The notes under the pieces are model-generated. The model was not told where the DNA came from. It saw only the letters and a list, made by a program, of their open reading frames with translations, and made no database searches. Both the position numbers and the translations under genes were made by a program. From Mycobacterium stomatepiae (GTDB lineage Bacteria; Actinomycetota; Actinomycetes; Mycobacteriales; Mycobacteriaceae), in contig NZ_AP022587.1 of the NCBI RefSeq assembly GCF_010731715.1, positions 3,472,001 through 3,536,000 on the forward strand: DNA of 64,000 nucleotides, read 5' to 3'. Shown piece after piece: positions 1 through 9,115 of the stretch; position 1 is the stretch's first letter, and every line of letters begins with the position of its first letter.

Positions 1-1
1 C

Positions 2-1000
2 GCCGAGGGCGGCTGGGTCTTGCCCTACCTGCCCAAGCCGTGGGGCCGGGCCTCCAGCCCGATCGAGCAGATCATCATCGCCCAGGAGTTCACCACCGGG
101 CGGGTGCGGCGGCCGCAGGTCGGCATCGCCGCGTGGATCATCCCGTCGATCGTCGCGTTCGGAACCGAGGAGCAAAAGCAACGGTTCCTGCCGCCGACCT
201 TCCGCGGCGAGATGATCTGGTGCCAGCTGTTTTCCGAGCCCGGCGCGGGATCGGACCTGGCCGGGCTGACCACGAAGGCGACGCGGGCCGACGGCGGCTG
301 GCGCATAACCGGCCAGAAGATCTGGACCACGGCAGCGCAGTACTCCCAATGGGGTGCGCTGCTGGCGAGAAGTGAGCCCAGCGCTCCAAAACATAACGGG
401 ATCACGTACTTCCTACTGGACATGAAGAGCGAGGGCGTGACGGTCAAGCCGCTGCGCGAGCTGACCGGGAATGCGATGTTCAACACGGTGTACATCGACG
501 ACGTGTTCGTGCCCGACGATTGCGTGCTGGGCGAGGTCAACCGGGGCTGGGAAGTCAGCCGCAACACACTGACCGCCGAGCGGGTATCGATCGGCAGCAG
601 CGACGCGAACTTCTTAGCGACCCTGCCGCAGTTCGTCGAGTTCATCCGCGACGGCCATTTCGACCAGGTCGCGCAACACCGGGCCGGGCAGTTGATTGCC
701 GAGGGGCATGCGGCGAAGGTGCTGAACCTGCGCTCGACGCTGTTGACGCTGGCCGGGGGCGACGCCATGCCGTCGGCGGCGATCTCCAAGTTGCTCTCGA
801 TGCGCACCGGCCAGGGCTATGCCGAATTCGCGGTGTCCTCGTTCGGTACCGATGCCGCGATCGGCGACCCCGATCAGCTGGCCGGCAAGTGGGGCGAGTA
901 CCTGCTGGCCAGCCGGGCCACCACCATCTACGGCGGCACGTCGGAGGTGCAGCTCAACATCATCGCCGAGCGGCTGCTGGGCCTGCCCCGCGACCCGTAA
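2..1000 (+). CDS. fadE6: Acyl-CoA dehydrogenase, FadE6-like, C-terminal part (5' end outside window)
   Basis: This is the C-terminal 332 residues of a flavin acyl-CoA dehydrogenase, which introduces a 2,3-double bond into acyl-CoA thioesters in the cytoplasm. The frame is open to the left edge, so the start is missing. The family signature SEPGAGSDLAGL lies about 75 residues into the visible part. The C-terminus ends in the usual YGGTSEVQ...NIIAERLLGLPR block that contacts the flavin and the dimer partner. The residue at the position of the catalytic Glu of medium-chain enzymes (IYEGT) is Gly here, as in many mycobacterial FadE proteins, so the catalytic base probably lies elsewhere. Position next to fadD2 matches fadE6 (Rv0271c) of M. 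tuberculosis. Family is certain; the fadE6 name rests on synteny. Confidence 0.85.
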   Translation, partial: AEGGWVLPYLPKPWGRASSPIEQIIIAQEFTTGRVRRPQVGIAAWIIPSIVAFGTEEQKQRFLPPTFRGEMIWCQLFSEPGAGSDLAGLTTKATRADGGWRITGQKIWTTAAQYSQWGALLARSEPSAPKHNGITYFLLDMKSEGVTVKPLRELTGNAMFNTVYIDDVFVPDDCVLGEVNRGWEVSRNTLTAERVSIGSSDANFLATLPQFVEFIRDGHFDQVAQHRAGQLIAEGHAAKVLNLRSTLLTLAGGDAMPSAAISKLLSMRTGQGYAEFAVSSFGTDAAIGDPDQLAGKWGEYLLASRATTIYGGTSEVQLNIIAERLLGLPRDP

Positions 1001-1004
1001 AAAA

Positions 1005-1042
1005 TCCATGCCGACCCGGGGCCGGTCCCAGGTCGGCATGGA
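1005..1042. terminator. Perfect 12-bp inverted repeat just after fadE6
   Basis: TCCATGCCGACC (1005-1016) and GGTCGGCATGGA (1031-1042) are perfectly complementary around a 14-nt loop, starting 5 nt after the fadE6 stop. There is no U-tract, which is common for mycobacterial terminators. It probably ends fadE6 transcription. Confidence 0.6.
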
Positions 1043-1055
1043 CGTCTATTGAGTT

Positions 1056-1102
1056 GGGGGGCCACGCCGGCCCGAGATTGTCAGACCGGCGTGGGTCCCC
1101 CC
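1056..1102. terminator. G/C-rich hairpin between convergent genes
   Basis: A run of six G followed by CCACGCCGG (1056-1070) pairs with CCGGCGTGG followed by a C run (1086-1102), with one bulged base and a 15-nt loop. It lies downstream of the minus-strand gene ending at 1181 and after the fadE6 hairpin, so it could terminate either convergent transcript. Confidence 0.5.
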
Positions 1103-1180
1103 AGGGATGCGGGTCGGCCAGCCGGTGAGTTGGCAGGACGAGGCCGGCCGACCCCGCGATCTTGGTGGCTCACCAGTTGG

Positions 1181-1525
1181 TCACCACCACGGGCGCCACC
1201 AGTTGCCCCAACCCCAGCCGGGGTGTCCCCAACCATGACCCCAGCCGCGGCCCCAACCGTCGCGGCCCCAGCCACCGCCGTGTCCCCAGCCACCGTGGCC
1301 ACCACCGGGACCCCAGCCGTGGCCGCCGCCTGGCCGCTCGGGAAGGATCCCGGGGCTCAGCGGTGCGCCGCCGTGCGGGCCGGCAATTTCGAACGTTGTC
1401 GCAGGGGCGGGCGGCGGCGCGGCCTGCGCCGCGGGGATGCCGCCGAATAGCATCGCCCCGGCGACCGCGCCGGCGCCGACGGCACCAGCGGCCGCGCCAC
1501 GGATCGATCGCAGTGAATTCCTCAT
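1181..1525 (-). CDS. Small secreted Gly/His/Trp-rich protein
   Basis: This 114-aa protein of unknown function has a clear Sec signal peptide. It runs basic start, Ala/Gly-rich hydrophobic stretch, then an AQA-type cleavage site near residues 34-36. After a Pro/Ala linker the mature C-terminal half (about 66-114) is almost only Gly, Trp, His, Arg and Pro, in loose GxGHGWG-like repeats, ending in WRPWW. A strong GGAAGGAGCT ribosome site sits before ATG 1525, which supports expression. The composition suggests an exported, low-complexity, possibly metal-binding or wall-associated peptide; this is inferred from His content only. I do not recognise a named homologue, and it does not belong to the tuberculosis order at this locus. 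Confidence 0.75.
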   Translation of the reverse strand: MRNSLRSIRGAAAGAVGAGAVAGAMLFGGIPAAQAAPPPAPATTFEIAGPHGGAPLSPGILPERPGGGHGWGPGGGHGGWGHGGGWGRDGWGRGWGHGWGHPGWGWGNWWRPWW

Positions 1526-2128
1526 GGTGAGCTCCTTCCGAGACCCCAGTTCCCGATGTCTCGAAACGCTACCAACAAATTGCTAGGCAAACAATGGCAA
1601 TGACCAAAATTCCGGCTGTGAATTACGCAACAATACAATTTTCTCTTACTTGCGCAATTCCTTATCTACATATCTTCTTACTGCATTTTCGATAATACTC
1701 ATTTGCGTTATTCAGGAACTCCGCGAGTACTGAGGTCAGCAGGTACTGAAGTCGCTGTCAGCACTGTTCAACAGCTATCTACTGATTAACTGAGGTACGG
1801 ATTTTAGCATCTCAGTAAATCATCAAATTCACATCACTATACGTTTCACGTAAGCGTGGTAGTGATGTCCAATCATGTCAGATAAATGGCCTTCTAGCAA
1901 GGAAACATGATTCCGTGCGCCGCACATCTAATCTGCTACAGCTAATTTCTATAGTTCCGCACGTCAGGGCCGGTATTAGTGGCCGGGGTCGCCGTGGCCC
2001 GCGGCGTTCGTCCGGAACACCCGAGGCCGCGCGACGCGACTTACGCTGATGTCAGTGAGACAATCAGTAGGCAACGTGCACGCAGCACTGATTTACTGAT
2101 CGGGACCCACGGGAGGGACGGTCGCCCA
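1526..2128. other. AT-rich intergenic island
   Basis: About 600 bases without a convincing gene. From about 1555 to 1970 the sequence is much richer in A/T than anything else in the window, with stretches such as AATTACGCAACAATACAATT. It contains most of the TACTGA repeats listed separately. The reading frame open from GTG 1979 crosses 2040-2100 with codons rare in mycobacteria (TTA, AGG, AGT), so I treat that part as non-coding. The composition suggests horizontally acquired DNA or a regulatory/partition site. Confidence 0.6.
1728..2099. repeat. Cluster of TACTGA/TCAGTA hexamers
   Basis: Exact TACTGA copies occur at 1728, 1744, 1780 and 2094, and the reverse complement TCAGTA at 1812 and 2064. 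Near copies are AACTGA at 1788, TCAGTG at 2052 and CACTGA at 2086. Six exact copies in about 370 bases is far above the roughly 0.2 expected for a hexamer on both strands. All lie upstream of the proposed RHH gene start at 2129. RHH proteins typically bind short repeated half-sites, so this is a plausible operator or centromere-like array. Confidence 0.5.
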
Positions 2129-2512
2129 GTGAGCTTCAACCCCGGCCACATCAGGCCCGGCGCCGGACCGGTCCGGGGGCAGATGTCCGCCACGACACCG
2201 GCCGGAGACAGCGCACCGACGGAACGCATCACCGGGTTCCGGCAGCCGCGGCCCCAGCGGATCGTCAGCCAGCCCGCCGATCCGAGGCCACGCCCGACCG
2301 GCGAAACACCACGCATCCAGCGGGCGCGTCGCACCGTCGATCTCCCCGCCGCTACCCACCAGGCCCTCGACATCTGGCAGCGTGAAGCCGCCGACCAACT
2401 GGGCGTCGCCCGTGTCACCGGGCAAGAGGTGCTGACCGCACTCATCGATCAGCTGCTCGCCGATCCCCAACTCGCGGCCCAGATCACCCGGGCCATTCAG
2501 GACCGGCGCTAG
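2129..2512 (+). CDS. Ribbon-helix-helix-like DNA-binding protein, plasmid-partition type
   Basis: With GTG 2129 as start the product is 127 aa. Residues 1-65 are Pro/Arg-rich and probably disordered. Residues 67-115 look like an RHH fold: a short basic strand (RRTVDLP), helix 75-90 (HQALDIWQREAADQ) and helix 97-111 (GQEVLTALIDQLLAD). Similar small proteins sit beside ParA in mycobacterial plasmids, but no ParA is present in this window. I prefer GTG 2129 because GGGAGGG lies 11-12 nt upstream and the codons before it look non-coding. The frame is open from GTG 1979 (177 aa). The orphan gene sits between fadE6 and fadD2, which are neighbours in M. tuberculosis. RHH assignment comes from pattern only. 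Confidence 0.6.
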   Translation: MSFNPGHIRPGAGPVRGQMSATTPAGDSAPTERITGFRQPRPQRIVSQPADPRPRPTGETPRIQRARRTVDLPAATHQALDIWQREAADQLGVARVTGQEVLTALIDQLLADPQLAAQITRAIQDRR

Positions 2513-2531
2513 GCCGCGGCACGACCTGCCG

Positions 2532-4211
2532 CTAGTCGACCTGCATTTCACGCAGCTCGCGCTTGAGGATCTTGCCGGTCGGGTTGCGCGGCAGTTCCTC
2601 GAGGAAGATGACCTCGCGCGGCACCTTGTAGCGCGCCAGGTGATCACGCACGTAATGCTTGATGGTGTCCTCGTCGACGTCGGCGCCTTCCTTCTTGACC
2701 ACGAACGCGCGCAGCCGGTGGCCCCACTCCTTGTCCTCGACACCGATCGCGGTGGCCTCCACCACGGCTTCGTGTCCGCTGATCAGATCCTCGACCTCGG
2801 CGGGGAACACGTTCTCGCCCCCGGAGACGATCATCTCGTCGTCACGGCCGCTGACGTACAGGAGACCGTGCTCGTCGAAGTAACCGACGTCGCCCGACGA
2901 CATCAAGCCGTCGATGATCTGCTTGTGCCCGCCGCCGGTGTAGCCCTCGAACGGGAAGGCATTGCCGACGAAGATGCGTCCCACGCCGCCCTGCGGCACC
3001 TCGTTGCCGTTGTCGTCGAGGATCTTGACCTTCACACCCTTGACGACCGGGCCAACCGTCGACGCATTCTTTTCCAGATCCTCGGGCCTGGCGATCGTGG
3101 CGAACGCGATCTCCGTCGAGCCGTACATGTTGTACACGACCGGACCGATGTCCTTCAGCGTGCGGGTCGCCAGCTCGGCACCCAGCTGTGAGCCCGACAC
3201 GAAGATGATCTTCAGGCTGGACAGGTCGGGCTTGGTGTCCATTTTTTCCAGCGCGTCGAGGAGGCGGGACAACATCACCGGCACCACGACCATGGCCGTC
3301 ACCTTGTGCTTCTCGATGTCTTCGAGCACCAGCGGCGGCTTGAATTTGCGCCGCAGCACCAACGTCGACCCCAGGAACATCGCGATGGTGGCGTGCAGAT
3401 AGCCGAGCGCGTGGAACATCGGCGCCGGCAGCGAGGTGATCTCGTTCGCCTTGAACGGAACGTGCGACAGGATGCCGCCGACGGGAGCCAGCGTGGGCGG
3501 GGTGCTGCGGTTCGCGCCCTTGGGCGTGCCGGTCGTCCCGCTGGTCAGGATGATGATCGACGCGTGCTTGGTGGCCTTCGGAGCGGGCTCTTTGCTGCTG
3601 CGCGCGATCAGCTCGGCGAGGGTCTCGTCGGCGCTGCCGGACGGCTCGTCGCTGTCCGGGTTGACCCCGAGTGCGCGCAGCTTACCCAGCGTCGGCTCGG
3701 CTTTGCTCACCGCGTTGCTGTACTCGTCGTCGTAGATGATGACCTTGGCGCCCTCGCGTTCGGACACCTCTTTGATTTGTGGTCCGGAGAATTCGCTGTT
3801 GAGCAGGATGATGCGGGCGCCGACCCGGGCCGCGCCGTAGTTGGCGATGACGAACCAGCGGTGATTGCGGGCCAGGATGGCGACGCCGTCGCCGCCCTTG
3901 ACGCCCTTGGCGATCAGGCCGTTGGCCACCGCGTGAGCGGCCTCGTCGAGCTCTTGATAGCTGAGCTCGCCCTCCTCGTCGATCAGCGCCGCGCGGTCGG
4001 GAGTGCGCCGGGCATTGAGCGAGGGCAGCATGCCGAACTCGCCCCACTTCATGATGTCGGCCGCCAGCACGGCGTAGTTCTGCGGCGGCTCCAGTTTGAA
4101 CGCTCCCGCCTCGAAGATCTTCCGTACGTAGTGCAGTTCGGCCGAGCCGCGTTCGACGTACTGCTGGAGCTTGGAAACGGCTTGACCGGGCAAGCCAGGA
4201 AGATTAGGCAT
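2532..4211 (-). CDS. fadD2: Fatty-acid-CoA ligase FadD2
   Basis: The 559-aa adenylate-forming enzyme activates fatty acids to acyl-AMP and then acyl-CoA. The ATP-binding P-loop TSGTTGTPKG, the YGSTE motif, the hinge motif (SGRDDEMIVSGGENVFP) and the C-terminal catalytic Lys region (NPTGKILKREL) are all visible. ATG 4211 is chosen because the protein then starts MPNLPGLPGQ, like FadD2 of M. tuberculosis (about 560 aa), with GGTGAGG just upstream; the frame is open to 4280 but that would run into the divergent polD2 start. It is transcribed divergently from polD2 with a short shared promoter region (4212-4269). Next to fadE6 it supplies acyl-CoA for beta-oxidation. Confidence 0.93.
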   Translation of the reverse strand: MPNLPGLPGQAVSKLQQYVERGSAELHYVRKIFEAGAFKLEPPQNYAVLAADIMKWGEFGMLPSLNARRTPDRAALIDEEGELSYQELDEAAHAVANGLIAKGVKGGDGVAILARNHRWFVIANYGAARVGARIILLNSEFSGPQIKEVSEREGAKVIIYDDEYSNAVSKAEPTLGKLRALGVNPDSDEPSGSADETLAELIARSSKEPAPKATKHASIIILTSGTTGTPKGANRSTPPTLAPVGGILSHVPFKANEITSLPAPMFHALGYLHATIAMFLGSTLVLRRKFKPPLVLEDIEKHKVTAMVVVPVMLSRLLDALEKMDTKPDLSSLKIIFVSGSQLGAELATRTLKDIGPVVYNMYGSTEIAFATIARPEDLEKNASTVGPVVKGVKVKILDDNGNEVPQGGVGRIFVGNAFPFEGYTGGGHKQIIDGLMSSGDVGYFDEHGLLYVSGRDDEMIVSGGENVFPAEVEDLISGHEAVVEATAIGVEDKEWGHRLRAFVVKKEGADVDEDTIKHYVRDHLARYKVPREVIFLEELPRNPTGKILKRELREMQVD

Positions 4212-4269
4212 AACCTCACCATATGTGACGCGGGTCGCATCGCGACCAGAAAATCCGCGTGGAATTACG

Positions 4270-5556
4270 ATGAACCGCATGACCGGTCCGGTGTCATTGG
4301 AGGTTGCCGGCCATCAGGTGACGATCGCGCACCCAGACAAAATCGTCTTCGATGCCCGTGGTGAAGCGGGGCCCTACACCAAGCTCGACCTGGTCCGCTA
4401 TTACCTCGCGGTCGCCGACGGAGCGTTGCGGGGAGTGGCCGGCCGGCCCATGATCCTGAAGCGCTTCGTCAAGGGGATCGCGCACGAGGCGGTGTTCCAG
4501 AAACGCGCCCCGGCGAAACGGCCGGACTGGGTCGACGTCGCCGAACTGCACTACGCGCGGGGCACGTCGGCCGCCGAGGCCGTGATCCACGACGCCGCCG
4601 GGCTGGCATGGGCGATCAACCTGGGTTGCGTGGACCTCAACCCGCATCCGGTGCTCGCCACCGACCTCGATCACCCCGACGAGCTACGCGTCGATCTGGA
4701 TCCGATGCCCGGCGTCGACTGGCGGGGGATCGTCGACGTGGCCCTGGTGGTGCGCGAGGTGCTGGAGGACTACGGCCTGGTCGGGTGGCCGAAGACGTCC
4801 GGTTCGCGGGGCTTTCACATCTACGCCCGCATCGCCCCACGGTGGGAATTCCGTCAGGTCCGGCTAGCCGCCCAGACCGTGGCCCGCGAGGTCGAACGGC
4901 GCGTTCCTAACGCCGCGACCAGCCGCTGGTGGAAGGAAGAGCGCGAGGGCGTCTTCGTCGACTTCAACCAGAACGCGAAGGACCGCACGGTCGCATCGGC
5001 CTACTCGGTGCGGGCCACCCCGGATGCCCGAGTGTCGACGCCGCTGCACTGGGACGAGGTCGCCGACTGCCGGCCGGAGGCGTTCACGATTGCCACCGTT
5101 GCCGACCGGTTCGCCGATATCGGCGATCCGTGGGCGGGGATGGACCCCTCTAACCAGGCAGCGGTCGGCGAGCTGGACCGGCTGCTGATGCTGGCCGAGG
5201 AAATGGGTCCGCCGGAGCGGGCGCCCCGCCGCTCGGGAAAGAGTGCCGACGGCCGGCGCCAGTCCTCGATGCCGCTGATCGAGATCGCCCGGACCAAGAC
5301 CAAGGACGAGGCGATGGCCGCGCTGGACACCTGGCGCGACCGCTACCCCGCCGTCGCCGAACGACTGCAGCCGTCCGACGTGCTGGTCGACGGCATGCGG
5401 GGGCCGAGTTCGATTTGGTACCGGATCCGGATCAACCTGCAGCACGTTCCGGCCGATCAGCGCCCGCCGCAAGAGCAGCTGATCGCCGACTACAGTCCCT
5501 GGGCGGGCCACACCCCGCCGCCTTCCGCGCCGGGCGACGCGGGTACCGAAAATTGA
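4270..5556 (+). CDS. polD2: LigD-POL-like primase/polymerase (PolD2 type)
   Basis: This 428-aa protein is a stand-alone member of the archaeo-eukaryotic primase family related to the POL domain of DNA ligase D. Metal-binding acids appear as DLDP (D142, D144) and VDF (D231). The nucleotide-binding motif KTSGSRGFHIY contains H183, and the family block QNAKDRTVASAYS...APLxW-like sequence follows. M. smegmatis PolD2 has RNA/DNA polymerase activity; Rv0269c occupies this place in M. tuberculosis. The C-terminal part (about 310-428) is a Lys/Arg- and Pro-rich tail with DTWRDRYPAVAERLQPSDVLVDGMRG. ATG 4270 follows GTGGAATTACG; ATG 4279 is also possible, while ATG 4225 would leave almost no room for the divergent fadD2 promoter. 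Confidence 0.88.
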   Translation: MNRMTGPVSLEVAGHQVTIAHPDKIVFDARGEAGPYTKLDLVRYYLAVADGALRGVAGRPMILKRFVKGIAHEAVFQKRAPAKRPDWVDVAELHYARGTSAAEAVIHDAAGLAWAINLGCVDLNPHPVLATDLDHPDELRVDLDPMPGVDWRGIVDVALVVREVLEDYGLVGWPKTSGSRGFHIYARIAPRWEFRQVRLAAQTVAREVERRVPNAATSRWWKEEREGVFVDFNQNAKDRTVASAYSVRATPDARVSTPLHWDEVADCRPEAFTIATVADRFADIGDPWAGMDPSNQAAVGELDRLLMLAEEMGPPERAPRRSGKSADGRRQSSMPLIEIARTKTKDEAMAALDTWRDRYPAVAERLQPSDVLVDGMRGPSSIWYRIRINLQHVPADQRPPQEQLIADYSPWAGHTPPPSAPGDAGTEN

Positions 5557-5576
5557 GACCGCCGAACTGAGCGGTC
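5557..5576. terminator. Small hairpin after polD2
   Basis: GACCGC (5557-5562) and GCGGTC (5571-5576) form a 6-bp stem with an 8-nt loop directly after the polD2 stop. It may be a weak terminator; there is no U-tract. Confidence 0.35.
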
Positions 5577-5626
5577 AGACCGAGCGGCGATGCAGGTCAG
5601 CGTCGGCGACGCGATACTCTCACGCG

Positions 5627-6628
5627 ATGCGACAGGGATGGAACCGGCGAGGGTTCTTGCAGCTCGCTGGTGCCGCTGTGGCCGCGGCGGCGGCCGGCGT
5701 GTCGGCGGGGTGCTCGGACCCCAAACCCAAGACGCCGAGCGCCCCGGGCGGCGAGGGCGTGACGATCACCCATGTCTTCGGCCAGACCGTCATCAAGTCG
5801 CCACCCAAGCGCGTGGTCAGCGCCGGCTTCACCGAACAAGACGATTTGCTCGCGCTCGGCGTCGTACCGATCGCGGTGACCAACTGGTTCGGTGATCAGC
5901 CGTTCGCGGTGTGGCCGTGGGCGCAGCCCAAGCTCGGTGGCGCGCAACCCGTAGTGCTGAACTTGGACAACGGAATTCAGGTTGACCAGATCTCGGGCCT
6001 CAAGCCCGATTTGATCGTCGCCATCAACGCCGGCTTGGACGCCGACACCTACCAGAAGCTGTCCGCGATCGCCCCGACCCTCGCGCAGTCCGACGGCGAC
6101 GCCTTCTTCGAGCCATGGAAGGACCAGGCCACCGCAATCGGCCAGGCGGTGTTTCAGGCCGACCAGATGAAGGCGTTGATCGATGGCGTCGACAAGCAGT
6201 TCATCGCCGTCGCCCAGAATCATCCGCAGTGGCGGACCAAGCGGGCGTTGCTGATGCAGGGCAGCCTGTTCCGGGGCACCGTGGTCGCCATCGCGGCGGG
6301 CTGGCGCACCGACTTCCTCAATCAGATGGGTCTGGTAATCGCGGACAGCATCAAGCCTTTCGTCACCGATCACCGCGCCGTCATCCCGCGCGATCAGATC
6401 AAGTCGGTGCTCGATTCCGCCGACGTGTTGATCTGGACGACCGAGAGTCCCGACGATCAGAAGGCGTTGCTGGCCGACCCCGAGGTGGCGGGGTCGCAGG
6501 CGACCGCGCAGAACCGCCACGTCTTCACGACCAAGGACCAGGCCGGTGCACTCGCTTTCGCCTCGCCACTGAGCTACCCGATGGTCGCCGACCAGCTGGC
6601 CCCGATGATCGGCAAAGTGCTCGGATAG
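5627..6628 (+). CDS. fecB2: Iron-siderophore ABC transporter substrate-binding lipoprotein FecB2
   Basis: A 333-aa periplasmic binding protein of the FecB/FhuD (PF01497) fold. The N-terminus has a twin-arginine-like RRGFLQLAG start, an Ala-rich hydrophobic segment and a lipobox VSAGC near residue 29, so it should be exported and lipid-anchored. The body shows the family pattern GVTITHVFGQTVI...PKRVVSAGFTEQDDLLALG, then ISGLKPDLIVAINAG and the long inter-lobe helix. Rv0265c (fecB2) is the syntenic match. No permease or ATPase lies beside it, so it must work with transporter parts encoded elsewhere. In M. tuberculosis Rv0266c-Rv0268c separate this gene from the polD2 orthologue; here only 70 bases do. 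Confidence 0.88.
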   Translation: MRQGWNRRGFLQLAGAAVAAAAAGVSAGCSDPKPKTPSAPGGEGVTITHVFGQTVIKSPPKRVVSAGFTEQDDLLALGVVPIAVTNWFGDQPFAVWPWAQPKLGGAQPVVLNLDNGIQVDQISGLKPDLIVAINAGLDADTYQKLSAIAPTLAQSDGDAFFEPWKDQATAIGQAVFQADQMKALIDGVDKQFIAVAQNHPQWRTKRALLMQGSLFRGTVVAIAAGWRTDFLNQMGLVIADSIKPFVTDHRAVIPRDQIKSVLDSADVLIWTTESPDDQKALLADPEVAGSQATAQNRHVFTTKDQAGALAFASPLSYPMVADQLAPMIGKVLG

Positions 6629-6728
6629 CCGCGGCACTTTGAGCATTCGGTAAGGCAGCTCTGGCAGTGCTCGAAAATCCCGCGCCGCCCCCTTTCGCCT
6701 GCCCCGATTCCGAAGTTACCGTTCAGTA

Positions 6729-7391
6729 ATGAGCGTGACGGATCTCCCCGCGGACGTGCCGACCGATCTGGTGGGCAACGTCGTTCTGGACTACGGCGAC
6801 CAGGCGCTGTTGGTGCAATGTGGCAGCACCGCAGAGGTATTGGCATGGGCGGACGCGTTGCGGGCGGCGGCGCTGCCCGGCGTACTCGGCATCGTTCCCG
6901 CCGCCCGCACGGTGCTGGTCAAACTCGGCGGCCCGCGCTATCAGGGAGTCATCCGGCAGCGACTGCGCAAACTGCGGGTCTCCGCCGAGACGGCCACCCC
7001 GGCGCAGCGCATCGCCGACGTGGTGATCGACGTCGTCTACGACGGTCCGGACCTCGGCGAGGTCGCCGGTCACACCGGGCTGACGATCGCACAGGTCATC
7101 GACGCCCACACTGCCACGCTGTGGCGAGTCGGATTCAGTGGATTCGCACCAGGTTTCGCGTACCTGGTCGACGGCGACCCGCGGCTGCGGGTGCCGCGGC
7201 ACGCCGAGCCACGCACCGCGGTACCGGCCGGCTCGGTCGCGCTCGCGGGCGAGTTCAGCGCGATCTATCCACGCCGTTCCCCGGGCGGCTGGCAACTCAT
7301 CGGTCACACCGACGCGGTCCTGTGGGACCTGATGCGATCCGATCCCGCGTTACTGACGCAGGGCATGTGGGTTCAATTCCGGGCCGTGTAG
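6729..7391 (+). CDS. pxpB: 5-oxoprolinase subunit PxpB (KipI-like)
   Basis: The 220-aa product belongs to the KipI / allophanate hydrolase subunit 1 family, now known as PxpB, part of the ATP-dependent PxpABC complex that opens 5-oxoproline to glutamate. Typical segments are LVQCG near the N-terminus, [36 protein letters not shown] (in parts) and the [11 protein letters not shown] motif at about 187-197. It precedes pxpC by only 15 bases, so the two are co-transcribed and probably form one complex. Rv0264c is the syntenic match. The PxpA (LamB/YcsF) subunit is not in the window. In Bacillus the homologue was first described as a histidine-kinase inhibitor, which is a less likely role here. 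Confidence 0.88.
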   Translation: MSVTDLPADVPTDLVGNVVLDYGDQALLVQCGSTAEVLAWADALRAAALPGVLGIVPAARTVLVKLGGPRYQGVIRQRLRKLRVSAETATPAQRIADVVIDVVYDGPDLGEVAGHTGLTIAQVIDAHTATLWRVGFSGFAPGFAYLVDGDPRLRVPRHAEPRTAVPAGSVALAGEFSAIYPRRSPGGWQLIGHTDAVLWDLMRSDPALLTQGMWVQFRAV

Positions 7392-7406
7392 CGCAAGGAG
7401 TATGCC

Positions 7407-8309
7407 GTGACAAACCCCGTTGTCAGCCTCGAAATTCTGCGCACCGGACCGCTCGCCGTCGTCCAAGACCTCGGCCGGATCGGGCAGGCCCACCTCGGCG
7501 TCGGCCGATCCGGCGCCGCGGATCGCCGCTCGCACAAACTCGCAAACCGGCTGGTCGCCAATCCCGACGACCGCGCCACCGTCGAAGTGACCTTCGGGGG
7601 TTTCGCGGCCCGGGTACACGGCGGCGACGTCGACATCGCGGTCACCGGCGCCGACACCGACCCGTCGGTCAACGGAATCAAGTTCGGTACCAACAGCATT
7701 CATCATGTCCGCGACGGCCAAGTGATTTCACTGGGCACCCCGCGGGCCGGGCTGCGAACATACCTGGCGGTGCGCGGCGGCATCTCGGTGCAACCGGTGC
7801 TGGGCTCGCGCAGTTACGACGTGATGTCGGCGATAGGCCCGTCGCCGCTGTCCCCCGGAGACCACCTTCCGGTCGGCGCGCACACCGACGAATACCCCGA
7901 ACTCGACCAGGCTCCCGTAGCGGCCATCACGACCGAAACGGTCGAGCTGCTGGTGATACCCGGGCCCCGCGACGACTGGTTCGTCGATCCCGACGTCCTG
8001 GTACACACCGACTGGACGGCATCCGATCGCAGCGACCGGGTCGGGATGCGGTTGGTCGGCCGTCCGCTACAGTACCGCTTCCCCGACCGGCAGCTGCCCA
8101 GCGAGGGCGCCACCCGTGGCGCAATTCAGGTGCCGCCCAACGGATTACCGGTAATCCTGGGGCCCGATCATCCGATCACCGGCGGGTACCCGGTGGTCGG
8201 CGTGGTGATCGATGACGACATCGACAAGGTCGCCCAGGTGCGGGCGGGCCAGCAGGTGCGGTTGCATTGGGCACGACCACGGTCCCCGGTGGGCGCTCAG
8301 TCTCACTGA
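7407..8309 (+). CDS. pxpC: 5-oxoprolinase subunit PxpC (KipA-like)
   Basis: The 300-aa partner of PxpB, allophanate hydrolase subunit 2 / biotin-dependent carboxyltransferase family. Family motifs are [31 protein letters not shown] (split across residues 22-52), [19 protein letters not shown] and the C-terminal [19 protein letters not shown] 7407 is supported by AAGGAG at 7395-7400 with ideal spacing. The gene follows pxpB in one operon and matches Rv0263c. M. tuberculosis also has the eukaryote-like 5-oxoprolinase OplA nearby (Rv0266c), which is missing from this window. Confidence 0.88.
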   Translation: MTNPVVSLEILRTGPLAVVQDLGRIGQAHLGVGRSGAADRRSHKLANRLVANPDDRATVEVTFGGFAARVHGGDVDIAVTGADTDPSVNGIKFGTNSIHHVRDGQVISLGTPRAGLRTYLAVRGGISVQPVLGSRSYDVMSAIGPSPLSPGDHLPVGAHTDEYPELDQAPVAAITTETVELLVIPGPRDDWFVDPDVLVHTDWTASDRSDRVGMRLVGRPLQYRFPDRQLPSEGATRGAIQVPPNGLPVILGPDHPITGGYPVVGVVIDDDIDKVAQVRAGQQVRLHWARPRSPVGAQSH

Positions 8310-8349
8310 ACCGACTCTCGTGATGCGGGCCCGGCGTCAAGACTGGTAG

Positions 8350-8904
<555 letters not shown>

Positions 8905-9115
8905 GTGTGCGCGAAATCTCCCCCACGCCAGGGCGATTCATCACACCGCGATTAGTTACGCTGTGAGTTGTGGTGGTCCCCGCGGCTGCTATTGTGGTGC
9001 AAGCCACACTGATTGACCGCCCTCACACCGACGGGCTCAGCAAGGTGAGCGGAAATTCACGCCCGGGTCATTGCGGGCATCGCTCGGGCAACAATGGATT
9101 CTTAGCGTTATCGGT

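Noticed and set aside
1979..2128. N-terminal extension of the RHH gene from GTG 1979
   Set aside because: The codons at 2040-2100 are atypical and carry the TACTGA repeats. A better ribosome site precedes GTG 2129. Not fully excluded.
3306..4364. Long plus-strand frame opposite fadD2
   Set aside because: It is the antisense shadow of a well-conserved fadD2 with mycobacterial codon use; the product has no domain pattern.
9045..9060. GTGA-N8-TCAC palindrome upstream of narK3 as a CRP/Cmr site
   Set aside because: The half-sites fit, but the spacer is eight bases instead of the six in the CRP consensus, and the flanks do not match.
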